Assembly: GCA_018375265.1 (NCBI GenBank)
Contig: JAHADO010000080.1
Coordinates: 1 to 6,438 of the forward strand
DNA from: Campylobacter concisus
GTDB taxonomy: Bacteria; Campylobacterota; Campylobacteria; Campylobacterales; Campylobacteraceae
DNA: 6,438 bases
Reading direction: 5' to 3'
Below the pieces are notes generated by a model. It worked only from the letters and a program-made list of their open reading frames with translations. It did not search any database and was not told where the DNA came from. The translations under genes and the position numbers were made by a program. Positions 1 through 4,894 of the stretch are shown here, piece by piece. Numbering within the stretch: the stretch's first letter is position 1; each line of letters begins with the position of its first letter.

Positions 1-99
1 GGAGCGGATAATTCTCTTGCAAAGAAAGGATAATTGCTTACAAGGAGCGGATAATTCTCTTGCAAAGAAAGGATAATTGCTTACAAGGAGCGGATAATT
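1..99. repeat. Iteron-like tandem repeats, probable edge of a plasmid origin
   Basis: A 43-bp unit is present twice exactly (1-43 and 44-86) and a third copy begins at 87 and diverges after about 100. Each unit is made of two related half-units, so the core GGATAATT occurs five times, at 6-13, 28-35, 49-56, 71-78 and 92-99, with start-to-start spacing of 22, 21, 22 and 21 bp. That is close to two helical turns, the pattern expected of iterons bound by a Rep_3-type plasmid initiator. The array starts at the window edge, so more copies and a rep gene may lie to the left. An AT-rich stretch follows directly, as in many iteron origins. No rep gene is visible here, so the origin call is an inference; a simple tandem repeat is the alternative. 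Confidence 0.6.
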
Positions 100-194
100 A
101 TTGCATTCTAAGCCCCTATTTTAGGGTATAAATTTAGCCTACAAATTCTTCAAATTTATTTTTATATCAAATTCAAAAGCTGTCTTAAGAAAAA
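100..194. other. AT-rich spacer beside the iterons
   Basis: This non-coding stretch lies between the repeat array and the end of the relaxase gene. It holds a short perfect hairpin, CCCTA-TTT-TAGGG at 114-126, and three near-copies of CAAATTC/T at 142-148, 151-157 and 168-174 in very AT-rich sequence. It could be the DNA-unwinding part of an iteron origin. No gene, tRNA or clear terminator is visible. Confidence 0.4.
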
Positions 195-2060
195 CTAAAA
201 ACCCATTTGAATATGGTGAGATCTCTCCTTTTTTCTTCTTAACTCTACCATCCTTTGCCTTTCTGGCTTTTTTAACTCTCGTTCAATTTCATATCCACAA
301 GTGGTAATAGCTGTTGCAGTTTGCTTTTCCAGGCTTTCTCTAAATTTTCCGCCATATTGGTTGTTAATTCGTTGTATGCTTCCTGAAACAACTTCTCCAT
401 ATCCTCCAAGCTTTTGTTTAGTGTCTCTTTGATTGTCAGTAACTCTGTTTCTAATAAGATATAATTGTTTTGCAAAACTTTGTAATCGTTCTCTAATTTG
501 TGATATTCCGCTATTAAATATTCGTTCTTGCCATTCTCTAAGAGCTGATTTAATTCGATTTTGGTATTCCCTATCTCGCTCTGCTCTTTGTCTAAGTTGT
601 CTAGTTCGTTCTTGTGTGTTAATAATATATTCTCTAGCTCTTGTTTGTATTTCTCTGCTAAGTCGCTGTAATATAGAGACGTTCTCGCTTTGCGCAAATT
701 CTCGTAAGCTCCTTGCAGCTCTATATTTTCGTTCTGCTTGTTCTTTATCACATCCTGTAATTTCAGAATTTCGTCTTGCAATCTCTCTATCTCGTTCAAT
801 AATTCGGTCTCTAACGCCGTCATTTACAGACCTCCATAATTCAGTTGTAAATATTGAGTTCCGTCCTTCATCTGTGATAGTGTTTGTGGTGGCAACACTA
901 GATACCTCTCTGCTTTGCCAGTTGTTTTGTTGGCTTGTTCTGTTCGATAATTCACTGGAATTTGCCACTCGTTTAGCACTTTGTTCTCTTCTCTTAATCT
1001 CTCGTTCTCTGATTGATAATATTGTGTTTCTGTCCGATTGAGCCAGAAACACGCTAAAAATCCTAGGCATAGAGATATCATTGCGATTGATAACACCAAG
1101 CCATTGAATATTTTTTCCGTTAAGCTTGGAGTAACTTGCTGTATTATCTCGCTTCTTATGTTCGCTATTTGCGATATTGTCGGAGATAGTCTGTTCTTTA
1201 TATCGTTTTTGATTTCGTTTATCTCGTGTCGATATGAATTTTTCAAGTCTTGCTCTATTTGCGATACACTCTGCTTGTGTATCTCTATTAGCGTATTGTT
1301 GAATTCGTCTTGATTGGCTTTCGCCAAGCTCGCTAAGTCCGTTAAGGTCTGTGAATTCTGCACTGTAGATGCCTCCTTTTAGTCTAAATGGTTTTTTTTG
1401 ATTTGGTATTTTGATACTTATGCCACTTTTTGGCTGCCTTGTAACTTCGTAGCCACTAGAGCTTAAAAGCTCTATTAGATGCGTGCGATTTATTATTAAT
1501 CCTTGTGATACAAGATCTTTTAATTGATTGTCTAATTCTATAATTGTGTTGTGCTGCTCTATCGTAGCTTTGTGACGGTTCTGGTTATACTGATTTTTTG
1601 GATCGTCTGGGCTGATGAAATTATATTCATCGTTGATAGTTCTTTTCCATAAGTTAATATTTGTGCGATCACGCTTATCATAGTATGGGTTGAAACTTTT
1701 ACCACTCACTAGATCAATTTTAGGGATTAGAAAATTTAGCTCTAGTCGTCCATCTTTATCGCTATGCTCTACCCAAAAAATATTTACTCGATCTTTCATA
1801 TAATCACCGAGTAGATGTCGTTCAAAGTCTTTTATAATCTCTTGCTTTGTTTCATCGCTTATGTCACTGGCTTTTTCTGCAAACGACAACACTCCAAAGG
1901 TTGTTTTTTGCTTGTAGTGAATTTGACTTATAATAGCTCTAGTCTGTGCTTCATTACCTTTTAAGACTCGTGCTGTGCCTTGTTCTTGTCGTTCATTGAG
2001 CAAATAATTTACGCTGCCAAGTCCGCCGCCGTCTCTAGTTGGTAAAAATTTAACTATCAT
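195..2060 (-). CDS. mobA: Relaxase, ColE1 MbeA-like (MOBP, HEN variant)
   Basis: Mobilization relaxase of 621 residues, which nicks one strand at oriT and stays bound to its 5' end during conjugal transfer. The N-terminal domain has the ColE1 MbeA pattern: a GSVNYLL segment placing Tyr19 as the likely catalytic tyrosine, and VEHSDKDGRLELNF with H99, E107 and N109 forming the HEN metal site in place of the usual HUH triad. About residues 1-230 are the relaxase domain. The rest is Arg/Glu/Gln-rich, and this half of the gene also encodes mobB and mobD in another frame, which probably constrains its composition. It is longer than MbeA (about 517 residues). The ATG overlaps the end of mobC by 11 bases and has only a weak ribosome site, so translation is probably coupled to mobC. 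All key residues are present and there is no frameshift. Transfer would need a conjugative apparatus supplied by another element. Confidence 0.93.
   Translation of the reverse strand: MIVKFLPTRDGGGLGSVNYLLNERQEQGTARVLKGNEAQTRAIISQIHYKQKTTFGVLSFAEKASDISDETKQEIIKDFERHLLGDYMKDRVNIFWVEHSDKDGRLELNFLIPKIDLVSGKSFNPYYDKRDRTNINLWKRTINDEYNFISPDDPKNQYNQNRHKATIEQHNTIIELDNQLKDLVSQGLIINRTHLIELLSSSGYEVTRQPKSGISIKIPNQKKPFRLKGGIYSAEFTDLNGLSELGESQSRRIQQYANRDTQAECIANRARLEKFISTRDKRNQKRYKEQTISDNIANSEHKKRDNTASYSKLNGKNIQWLGVINRNDISMPRIFSVFLAQSDRNTILSIREREIKRREQSAKRVANSSELSNRTSQQNNWQSREVSSVATTNTITDEGRNSIFTTELWRSVNDGVRDRIIERDREIARRNSEITGCDKEQAERKYRAARSLREFAQSENVSILQRLSREIQTRAREYIINTQERTRQLRQRAERDREYQNRIKSALREWQERIFNSGISQIRERLQSFAKQLYLIRNRVTDNQRDTKQKLGGYGEVVSGSIQRINNQYGGKFRESLEKQTATAITTCGYEIERELKKPERQRMVELRRKKERSHHIQMGF
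272..823 (-). CDS. mobD: MobD/MbeD-like coiled-coil mobilization protein nested in mobA
   Basis: A 183-residue protein, predicted to be coiled coil for most of its length, lying entirely inside mobA in a different frame. The start MTALETELLNEIERLQ resembles the N-terminus of the MbeD/MobD family of ColE1-type plasmids, in which mbeD is likewise buried in the relaxase gene. ColE1 MbeD is much shorter (about 78 residues), so the long heptad-rich C-terminal part is extra. Its ATG follows the mobB stop directly (TAA then ATG, same frame), and a strong GGAGGT lies at 830-835. Known MbeD proteins help mobilization and have been linked to entry exclusion; which role applies here is not visible. The N-terminal family match, the strong ribosome site and the exact juxtaposition to mobB argue against a chance frame. 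Confidence 0.8.
   Translation of the reverse strand: MTALETELLNEIERLQDEILKLQDVIKNKQNENIELQGAYENLRKARTSLYYSDLAEKYKQELENILLTHKNELDNLDKEQSEIGNTKIELNQLLENGKNEYLIAEYHKLENDYKVLQNNYILLETELLTIKETLNKSLEDMEKLFQEAYNELTTNMAENLEKAWKSKLQQLLPLVDMKLNES
824..1363 (-). CDS. mobB: MobB/MbeB-like membrane-anchored mobilization protein nested in mobA
   Basis: A 179-residue protein nested in mobA in the same alternative frame as mobD. The N-terminal part (about 1-85) is charged and helical, with the LASLAKANQDEF-type start seen in MobB/MbeB proteins. One strong transmembrane helix lies at about residues 88-108, followed by a short coiled coil and a polar tail. In ColE1 and RSF1010, MobB-type proteins stabilise the relaxosome and connect it to the membrane or the coupling protein; the single helix fits that role. 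The start is GTG at 1361-1363, chosen because AAAAGGAGG (1372-1380) stands 8 bases upstream. Its length matches MbeB (about 172 residues). The gene order mobC-mobA with mobB and mobD inside mobA is the ColE1 arrangement. Confidence 0.8.
   Translation of the reverse strand: MQNSQTLTDLASLAKANQDEFNNTLIEIHKQSVSQIEQDLKNSYRHEINEIKNDIKNRLSPTISQIANIRSEIIQQVTPSLTEKIFNGLVLSIAMISLCLGFLACFWLNRTETQYYQSENERLREENKVLNEWQIPVNYRTEQANKTTGKAERYLVLPPQTLSQMKDGTQYLQLNYGGL
830..835 (-). promoter_or_regulatory. Ribosome binding site of mobD
   Basis: GGAGGT on the minus strand stands 6 bases before the mobD ATG (821-823). It lies within the last mobB codons and inside the mobA reading frame, so the same bases serve two proteins and a translation signal. 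It supports mobD as a translated gene. Confidence 0.8.
1372..1380 (-). promoter_or_regulatory. Ribosome binding site of mobB (decides a GTG start)
   Basis: AAAAGGAGG on the minus strand lies 8 bases before GTG at 1361-1363, inside mobA. It is the best Shine-Dalgarno match in the mob region and is the main reason to choose the GTG start for mobB. Confidence 0.8.
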
Positions 2061-2373
2061 CGCTCAATATCTCATATAATTCATTTAGGCGCTCCAGCGA
2101 TTGATTTATTAAGGATAGTGCCACTCGGTCAAGACTATTATTTTGATTTAAACTTCTTGCTATCTGATTTAGGTTACTTCCTTGTCGTGATAGCTCTAAG
2201 ATTAGTTCTTTAGTAATTGGTGTCTTTGTAAGTGGTCGCGAAAGCATCGAATTTATAGCAAATTTTGAAAATGTAACCCCACCTAATTTATCAAGCTTGT
2301 CTTGAATTTTTTCATTTTCGCTAGGTGTTAATCTTAAAATTTTGGTTATTGTCTTATTCTCTTTCATCATCAT
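2050..2373 (-). CDS. mobC: MobC/MbeC-like relaxosome accessory protein
   Basis: A 107-residue protein of the MobC family. The diagnostic segment GSNLNQIARSLN is at residues 65-76, within a helical C-terminal half (ITKELILELSRQGSNLNQIA). The N-terminal part (RLTPSENEKIQDKLDKLG) looks like a ribbon-helix-helix DNA-binding region. MobC proteins bind oriT and help the relaxase open and nick it. The reading frame begins with three Met codons in a row (2373, 2370, 2367); the third has the best spacing from a GGA at 2374-2376, so the true start may be 2 residues shorter. The upstream membrane-protein gene overlaps it by 20 bases and mobA overlaps its end by 11, indicating a tightly coupled operon. 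Confidence 0.88.
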   Translation of the reverse strand: MMMKENKTITKILRLTPSENEKIQDKLDKLGGVTFSKFAINSMLSRPLTKTPITKELILELSRQGSNLNQIARSLNQNNSLDRVALSLINQSLERLNELYEILSDDS

Positions 2374-2536
2374 TCCATGCCATTAGAATAAGAAATGCCA
2401 CTAAGCCACCCCAAAACAAACCTAAAAACCCAAAAAAGATTGTAAATTTGTAGTGATACTTTGCAAAAATAAATCCATATAAAAAGAATCCTAATCCAAA
2501 AAATATAGCAAGATTAAGATACTGAAATCTACTCAT
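2354..2536 (-). CDS. Small two-helix membrane protein, first gene of the mob operon
   Basis: A 60-residue protein with two hydrophobic helices at about residues 7-25 and 32-53, very rich in Phe, Gly and Leu, and a short acidic tail (NDDERE). No family is recognised. It has a good ribosome site, AGGAGT at 2544-2549, 7 bases before the ATG, and its 3' end overlaps mobC by 20 bases. It is therefore the first gene after the oriT-like region and is co-transcribed with the mob genes. ColE1 has no counterpart at this position as far as I know. It could link the relaxosome to the membrane, act in exclusion, or be unrelated cargo; its position is the only evidence. Confidence 0.72.
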   Translation of the reverse strand: MSRFQYLNLAIFFGLGFFLYGFIFAKYHYKFTIFFGFLGLFWGGLVAFLILMAWNDDERE

Positions 2537-2572
2537 TTTTACTACTCCTAAGCAGCTCTTTACAAAGGGGGT

Positions 2573-2652
2573 TAAGGGGGATTTTCCCCCTTACGAGCAC
2601 CCGCAGGATATACAAAACCGCCAGGATTTTGTATATACAAGGGGTATGCTCG
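2573..2652 (-). other. Putative origin of transfer (oriT)
   Basis: Non-coding DNA directly upstream of the mob operon with dense dyad symmetry. A first hairpin at 2573-2593 has 9-bp perfect arms (TAAGGGGGA/TCCCCCTTA) around a TTT loop. A second at 2608-2636 has 10-bp perfect arms (ATATACAAAA/TTTTGTATAT) with a 9-base loop. An outer arm pair, CGAGCA at 2594-2599 and TGCTCG at 2647-2652, extends this second dyad. On the minus strand the last arm runs into TATCCTG|C (2610-2603), matching the MOBP nick core YATCCTG|Y of RP4-type oriTs, so the predicted nick is between 2604 and 2603. The loop has a second ATCCTGG on the same strand, which partly matches the ColE1 nick sequence CTGG|C. Position and structure support oriT strongly; the exact nick is inferred. 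Confidence 0.72.
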
Positions 2653-2673
2653 CCCAACATTTTATTATGAAGC

Positions 2674-2701
2674 ATTATAGCATAATTGGAATAGATTGCA
2701 A
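2674..2701 (-). promoter_or_regulatory. Sigma-70-type promoter of the mob operon
   Basis: On the minus strand, TTGCAA (2701-2696) and TATAAT (2679-2674) are separated by 16 bp. Transcription would begin near 2667, cross the oriT region and enter the 60-residue gene and mobC. The -35 hexamer is palindromic and is shared with the plus-strand promoter. Confidence 0.6.
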
Positions 2702-2725
2702 ATAGTAATTAGACTGTGGTATAAT
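2696..2725 (+). promoter_or_regulatory. Sigma-70-type promoter of the small-protein operon
   Basis: TTGCAA (2696-2701) and a perfect TATAAT (2720-2725) are separated by 18 bp, just upstream of the TTG-started gene at 2748. Predicted transcription starts near 2732. It would drive the three plus-strand genes up to 3551. Confidence 0.62.
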
Positions 2726-2747
2726 CTCACACAAAAAAGGAAAATTT

Positions 2748-3005
2748 TTGGAAAAAATAAAATTAAAGATCGAGTTATTATCCAAAAAGATTGATATAGT
2801 AAAAAGCAAACTTTTAGTATTTTCTGCTGGGATAGCTGGATGTTGGGCTTTTATATCTTCTCATTACAATAATGTTGATTTTTTGGTTATAATTTCACTG
2901 ATTTTGATTTTTGTGTTCGGATTTGGAGTTGGGATGAATTTATTAAAATTTAGTGACCTGACGCAAAAGATTGACGAACTAGATAAGGAATTAAATAATG
3001 AATGA
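2748..3005 (+). CDS. Small two-helix membrane protein, function unknown
   Basis: An 85-residue protein with a basic, coiled-coil-like N-terminus (residues 1-21), two transmembrane helices (about 22-39 and 44-67) and an acidic/basic helical tail (68-85). The start is TTG, chosen because AGGAAAA (2738-2744) is well placed and a clear promoter lies just before it. No family is recognised. Its size and topology would suit an immunity protein, a holin-like protein or an accessory membrane factor, but nothing distinguishes these. It is the first gene of an operon whose third gene encodes a double-glycine precursor, so an immunity role is a reasonable guess and no more. Confidence 0.7.
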   Translation: MEKIKLKIELLSKKIDIVKSKLLVFSAGIAGCWAFISSHYNNVDFLVIISLILIFVFGFGVGMNLLKFSDLTQKIDELDKELNNE

Positions 3006-3099
3006 TATTAGTTTAATGGTGCCATTGATACTTCTTGTAAGCTTTGTAGCTGCTTATTTTTGGCATAAGAGCGGCAAAAAGACACCAGATTTCTTTTAA
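2998..3099 (+). CDS. 33-residue single-helix membrane peptide
   Basis: A very short gene whose ATG overlaps the end of the preceding gene (ATGAATGA, 8 bases shared). The ribosome site AAGGAA is at 2985-2990. The product has one hydrophobic helix (about residues 5-22), then a basic stretch (HKSGKK) and ends in TPDFF. The overlap, the ribosome site and the clean hydrophobic/basic topology make translation plausible. It could be a small immunity or regulatory membrane peptide, or a type I toxin-like peptide; no family is recognised. Confidence 0.55.
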   Translation: MNDISLMVPLILLVSFVAAYFWHKSGKKTPDFF

Positions 3100-3137
3100 A
3101 TTATAGTATTAGAAAAATTTCACTAAAGGAGTACGAT

Positions 3138-3551
3138 ATGAAAAGAAGTTTTAAAATAGCATTATCACTTATGCTATTGGTTATGGGGCTTCAGGCTAAT
3201 GATTTATTATCAAAAGCTACTGGTGGAAGTATTAGTAATAGTTCCGATGGTGTTAAAGAGCTTTCTGAAATTGAAATGAAAAATGTGTTAGGCGGATATG
3301 CTTTTAAAAGAGCGTCACAATACGATTGGAGAGGTTATATGCCATCCACAGCTTATATTATAGTCTCAGATAATTCGAGTGAAATTAAGCCAAGCTTAGT
3401 TGACGGAGCAGAATTGGTCGGTAAAATTAGAGTAGGAACTAATGGAAAAAAACAATACTATTTAGAAGTTTATAAAAATGGTATATCTGTTGGTGCGTAC
3501 GCTGGCAGAGGTTACAGTGCAATTTTAACAGAATTTCAAAAAAGATACTAA
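3138..3551 (+). CDS. Sec-exported double-glycine-leader protein, bacteriocin-like precursor
   Basis: A 137-residue cysteine-free protein with two processing signals in series. Residues 1-20 are a Sec signal peptide (KR at the start, hydrophobic core 7-18, likely cleavage after LQA). Residues 42-53, LSEIEMKNVLGG, match the double-glycine leader consensus LSxxE(L/M)xx(I/V)xGG at every position, so a C39 peptidase should cut between G53 and Y54. The mature part would be 84 residues, basic (net about +5 by my count) and with about ten Tyr. Double-glycine leaders normally sit at the extreme N-terminus of peptides exported by ABC transporters with a fused C39 domain; here the site would be exposed only in the periplasm. 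A suitable exported C39 peptidase is encoded at 5734-6327. The ribosome site AAGGAG (3126-3131) fixes the start. Antibacterial, signalling and surface-structure roles are all possible. Confidence 0.82.
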   Translation: MKRSFKIALSLMLLVMGLQANDLLSKATGGSISNSSDGVKELSEIEMKNVLGGYAFKRASQYDWRGYMPSTAYIIVSDNSSEIKPSLVDGAELVGKIRVGTNGKKQYYLEVYKNGISVGAYAGRGYSAILTEFQKRY

Positions 3552-3562
3552 GTAAGTTTTTT

Positions 3563-3578
3563 TGGAACAAATCATGCT
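3563..3578 (+). promoter_or_regulatory. Sigma-54 (RpoN) promoter
   Basis: TGGAACAAATCATGCT matches the -24/-12 sigma-54 pattern TGGCACGNNNNTTGCW, with GG at 3564-3565 and GC at 3576-3577 separated by exactly 10 bases. The predicted start of transcription is near 3589, giving a 22-base leader before the ATG at 3611. In Campylobacter, sigma-54 with FlgR controls middle flagellar genes, which fits a flagellum-secreted product downstream. Confidence 0.75.
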
Positions 3579-3613
3579 TACTTTTTGATATATGATATCA
3601 TGGAGTAAGCATG
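3573..3613 (+). repeat. Inverted repeat covering the -12 element and the ribosome site/start codon
   Basis: Perfect 10-bp arms, CATGCTTACT (3573-3582) and AGTAAGCATG (3604-3613), enclose a second stem TGATAT (3586-3591)/ATATCA (3595-3600) with an ATG loop. Two possible G-U pairs and one mismatch join the stems, so RNA could form a nearly continuous hairpin of about 18 pairs. The right arm holds part of the GGAG ribosome site and the whole start codon of the next gene. The left arm lies upstream of the predicted sigma-54 start, so only read-through RNA would contain the full hairpin. Confidence 0.7.
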
Positions 3614-4822
3614 AATGTTTCATTTATAAAAAAAAATTATCTATCACTACCAACTAAAAATATTAAAAATACTGATAAAAATAATTCCATAGATTTTTCT
3701 AATATACTTGTACAAAATCAAATAAAACAAGTCTCAAATTTAGATAATCCTGTCATTACTAATGCAGATAATATTTCCATGCCCATCCCAGCAAGCACTA
3801 GTCTCTTTGACTCTTTAAAGTACTCTTCAAATCAAGCTTATGGCTACACAGTAGATAAGGCAGGCTTTATGGGAGCTGATTTTAACAAAGCAGCGGGCTT
3901 ACCGCAAGACTTTAAAATCCATAAAAGCACACTTGATGCAATGATCAAATTTAATACTCAAGAATATAACAAAGTGACATACTTTTTTACTAAAGGCAAA
4001 GGTAACCCAGCGCCTAATATGTTCGAAAAGATCGATATAGCCAATACTATCAAGCAGTATTATAATATCTTTAGTCAAGTAACAGCTGGAGTTGTAAATG
4101 ATGGCAAGGAGTATTATAGTAGTGCAGATTTGGCTCAGCTTCCAAGGGGTTATATGTCAAAAGATGGACTAAGCGATCATGATAAATATATGCTAAAACC
4201 ATCAGGCAAGGGTGAAGCTACAAACTGGCTAACAGACAGAAACAACGAAAAGGTCTTAAATTTACTAAGAACAGATGACGATGTAAATAGAATTTACGAT
4301 ATGTATAAAGAGCTATCTCCAAGTGTCATTGTTGATTATAAAATACTTGATATGCAACAGATGATGGATGAGGAATATACTGGTGGTGATACAATGTTTA
4401 ATAGCTTTAAACCAGATATGTCTGTCTATAAAAATGAAAATGGTTACACCAAAGGGCAACTATTTGTTGCATTTTTAAAAAGCGAGGGCGGAGAAATTTT
4501 AGATGGCGGAACAACTAAAATAAAAGAGCAATACATAGAAGAAGGATATAATTCGCTTTATCTAACTTATAACTCCATGAAAGAGACTGCTAGGCCTATG
4601 GGGACCTATTTTGATCTTATCTCGGGTAAAATCTCTACCTATGACGTAATGATGCAAATTAGAAAAAACCTAAACTACACACTAGAACACATCATAGATC
4701 CAAGTGATATGTTGTTACAAGAATTTGCTGATGCAAAAGATAAAGATGTTATGATACAAAGCAGTATTTTATCGGCCAAGCTAAGAGAGTTTGATAATGA
4801 AACAAATATACTGAAAGCGTAA
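3611..4822 (+). CDS. Probable flagellum-dependent secreted protein, Cj0814-like
   Basis: A 403-residue protein without a Sec signal peptide and with no cysteine. The N-terminal ~60 residues are polar, Asn/Ser/Lys-rich and probably disordered, as in substrates of flagellar type III export. A conserved-looking block follows at about 77-109 (AYGYTVDKAGFMGADFNKAA and onward), then a long helical, mixed-charge region to the end. From memory this block resembles the Campylobacter family named Cj0814 family flagellar-dependent secreted protein; that assignment is recall and not a search result. The sigma-54 promoter just upstream supports a link to flagellar assembly. GGAG at 3602-3605 is the ribosome site for this ATG. 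The molecular function is unknown; such proteins are studied as host-interaction factors. No frameshift or truncation is seen. Confidence 0.72.
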   Translation: MNVSFIKKNYLSLPTKNIKNTDKNNSIDFSNILVQNQIKQVSNLDNPVITNADNISMPIPASTSLFDSLKYSSNQAYGYTVDKAGFMGADFNKAAGLPQDFKIHKSTLDAMIKFNTQEYNKVTYFFTKGKGNPAPNMFEKIDIANTIKQYYNIFSQVTAGVVNDGKEYYSSADLAQLPRGYMSKDGLSDHDKYMLKPSGKGEATNWLTDRNNEKVLNLLRTDDDVNRIYDMYKELSPSVIVDYKILDMQQMMDEEYTGGDTMFNSFKPDMSVYKNENGYTKGQLFVAFLKSEGGEILDGGTTKIKEQYIEEGYNSLYLTYNSMKETARPMGTYFDLISGKISTYDVMMQIRKNLNYTLEHIIDPSDMLLQEFADAKDKDVMIQSSILSAKLREFDNETNILKA

Positions 4823-4854
4823 GCAAGGATGTGTAAATATTTTAATGTGCTATT

Positions 4855-4863
4855 TGCTACAAT
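4855..4863 (+). promoter_or_regulatory. Extended -10 promoter of the barrel/peptidase pair
   Basis: TGCTACAAT, an extended -10 (TGnTAnAAT), lies in an AT-rich gap of 72 bases, about 25 bases downstream of which is the ribosome site AAAGGA (4882-4887). Campylobacter promoters often lack a -35, and none is obvious here. It would transcribe the beta-barrel and C39 peptidase genes together. Confidence 0.5.
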
Positions 4864-4894
4864 TAATCAACAATAAACCATAAAGGATATTTTT

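Noticed and set aside
1..99. CRISPR array
   Set aside because: The repeats are directly tandem with near-identical half-units and no unique spacers, which fits iterons and not CRISPR.
114..126. Hairpin CCCTA-TTT-TAGGG as terminator of the mob operon
   Set aside because: The stem is only 5 bp and is not followed by a T-run on either strand, so it is not a convincing intrinsic terminator.
433..1041. Plus-strand open frame of 202 codons opposite mobA/mobB/mobD
   Set aside because: It is antisense to three supported genes, has a Ser/Leu/Arg/Cys-rich composition from reversed coding sequence, and lacks a ribosome site or recognisable domain.
1038..1313. Plus-strand open frame of 91 codons opposite mobB
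   Set aside because: It is antisense to mobA and mobB; its apparent hydrophobicity comes from reading helical coding sequence backwards.
3134..3139. CGATAT as a sigma-28 -10 element for the double-glycine gene
   Set aside because: It overlaps the start codon of that gene, so a transcript from it could not be translated from this ATG; the upstream sigma-70-type promoter is a better explanation.
3165..3227. First Gly-Gly of the exported protein (residues 29-30) as the C39 cleavage site
   Set aside because: The residues before it do not fit the leader consensus, whereas those before Gly52-Gly53 match at every conserved position.
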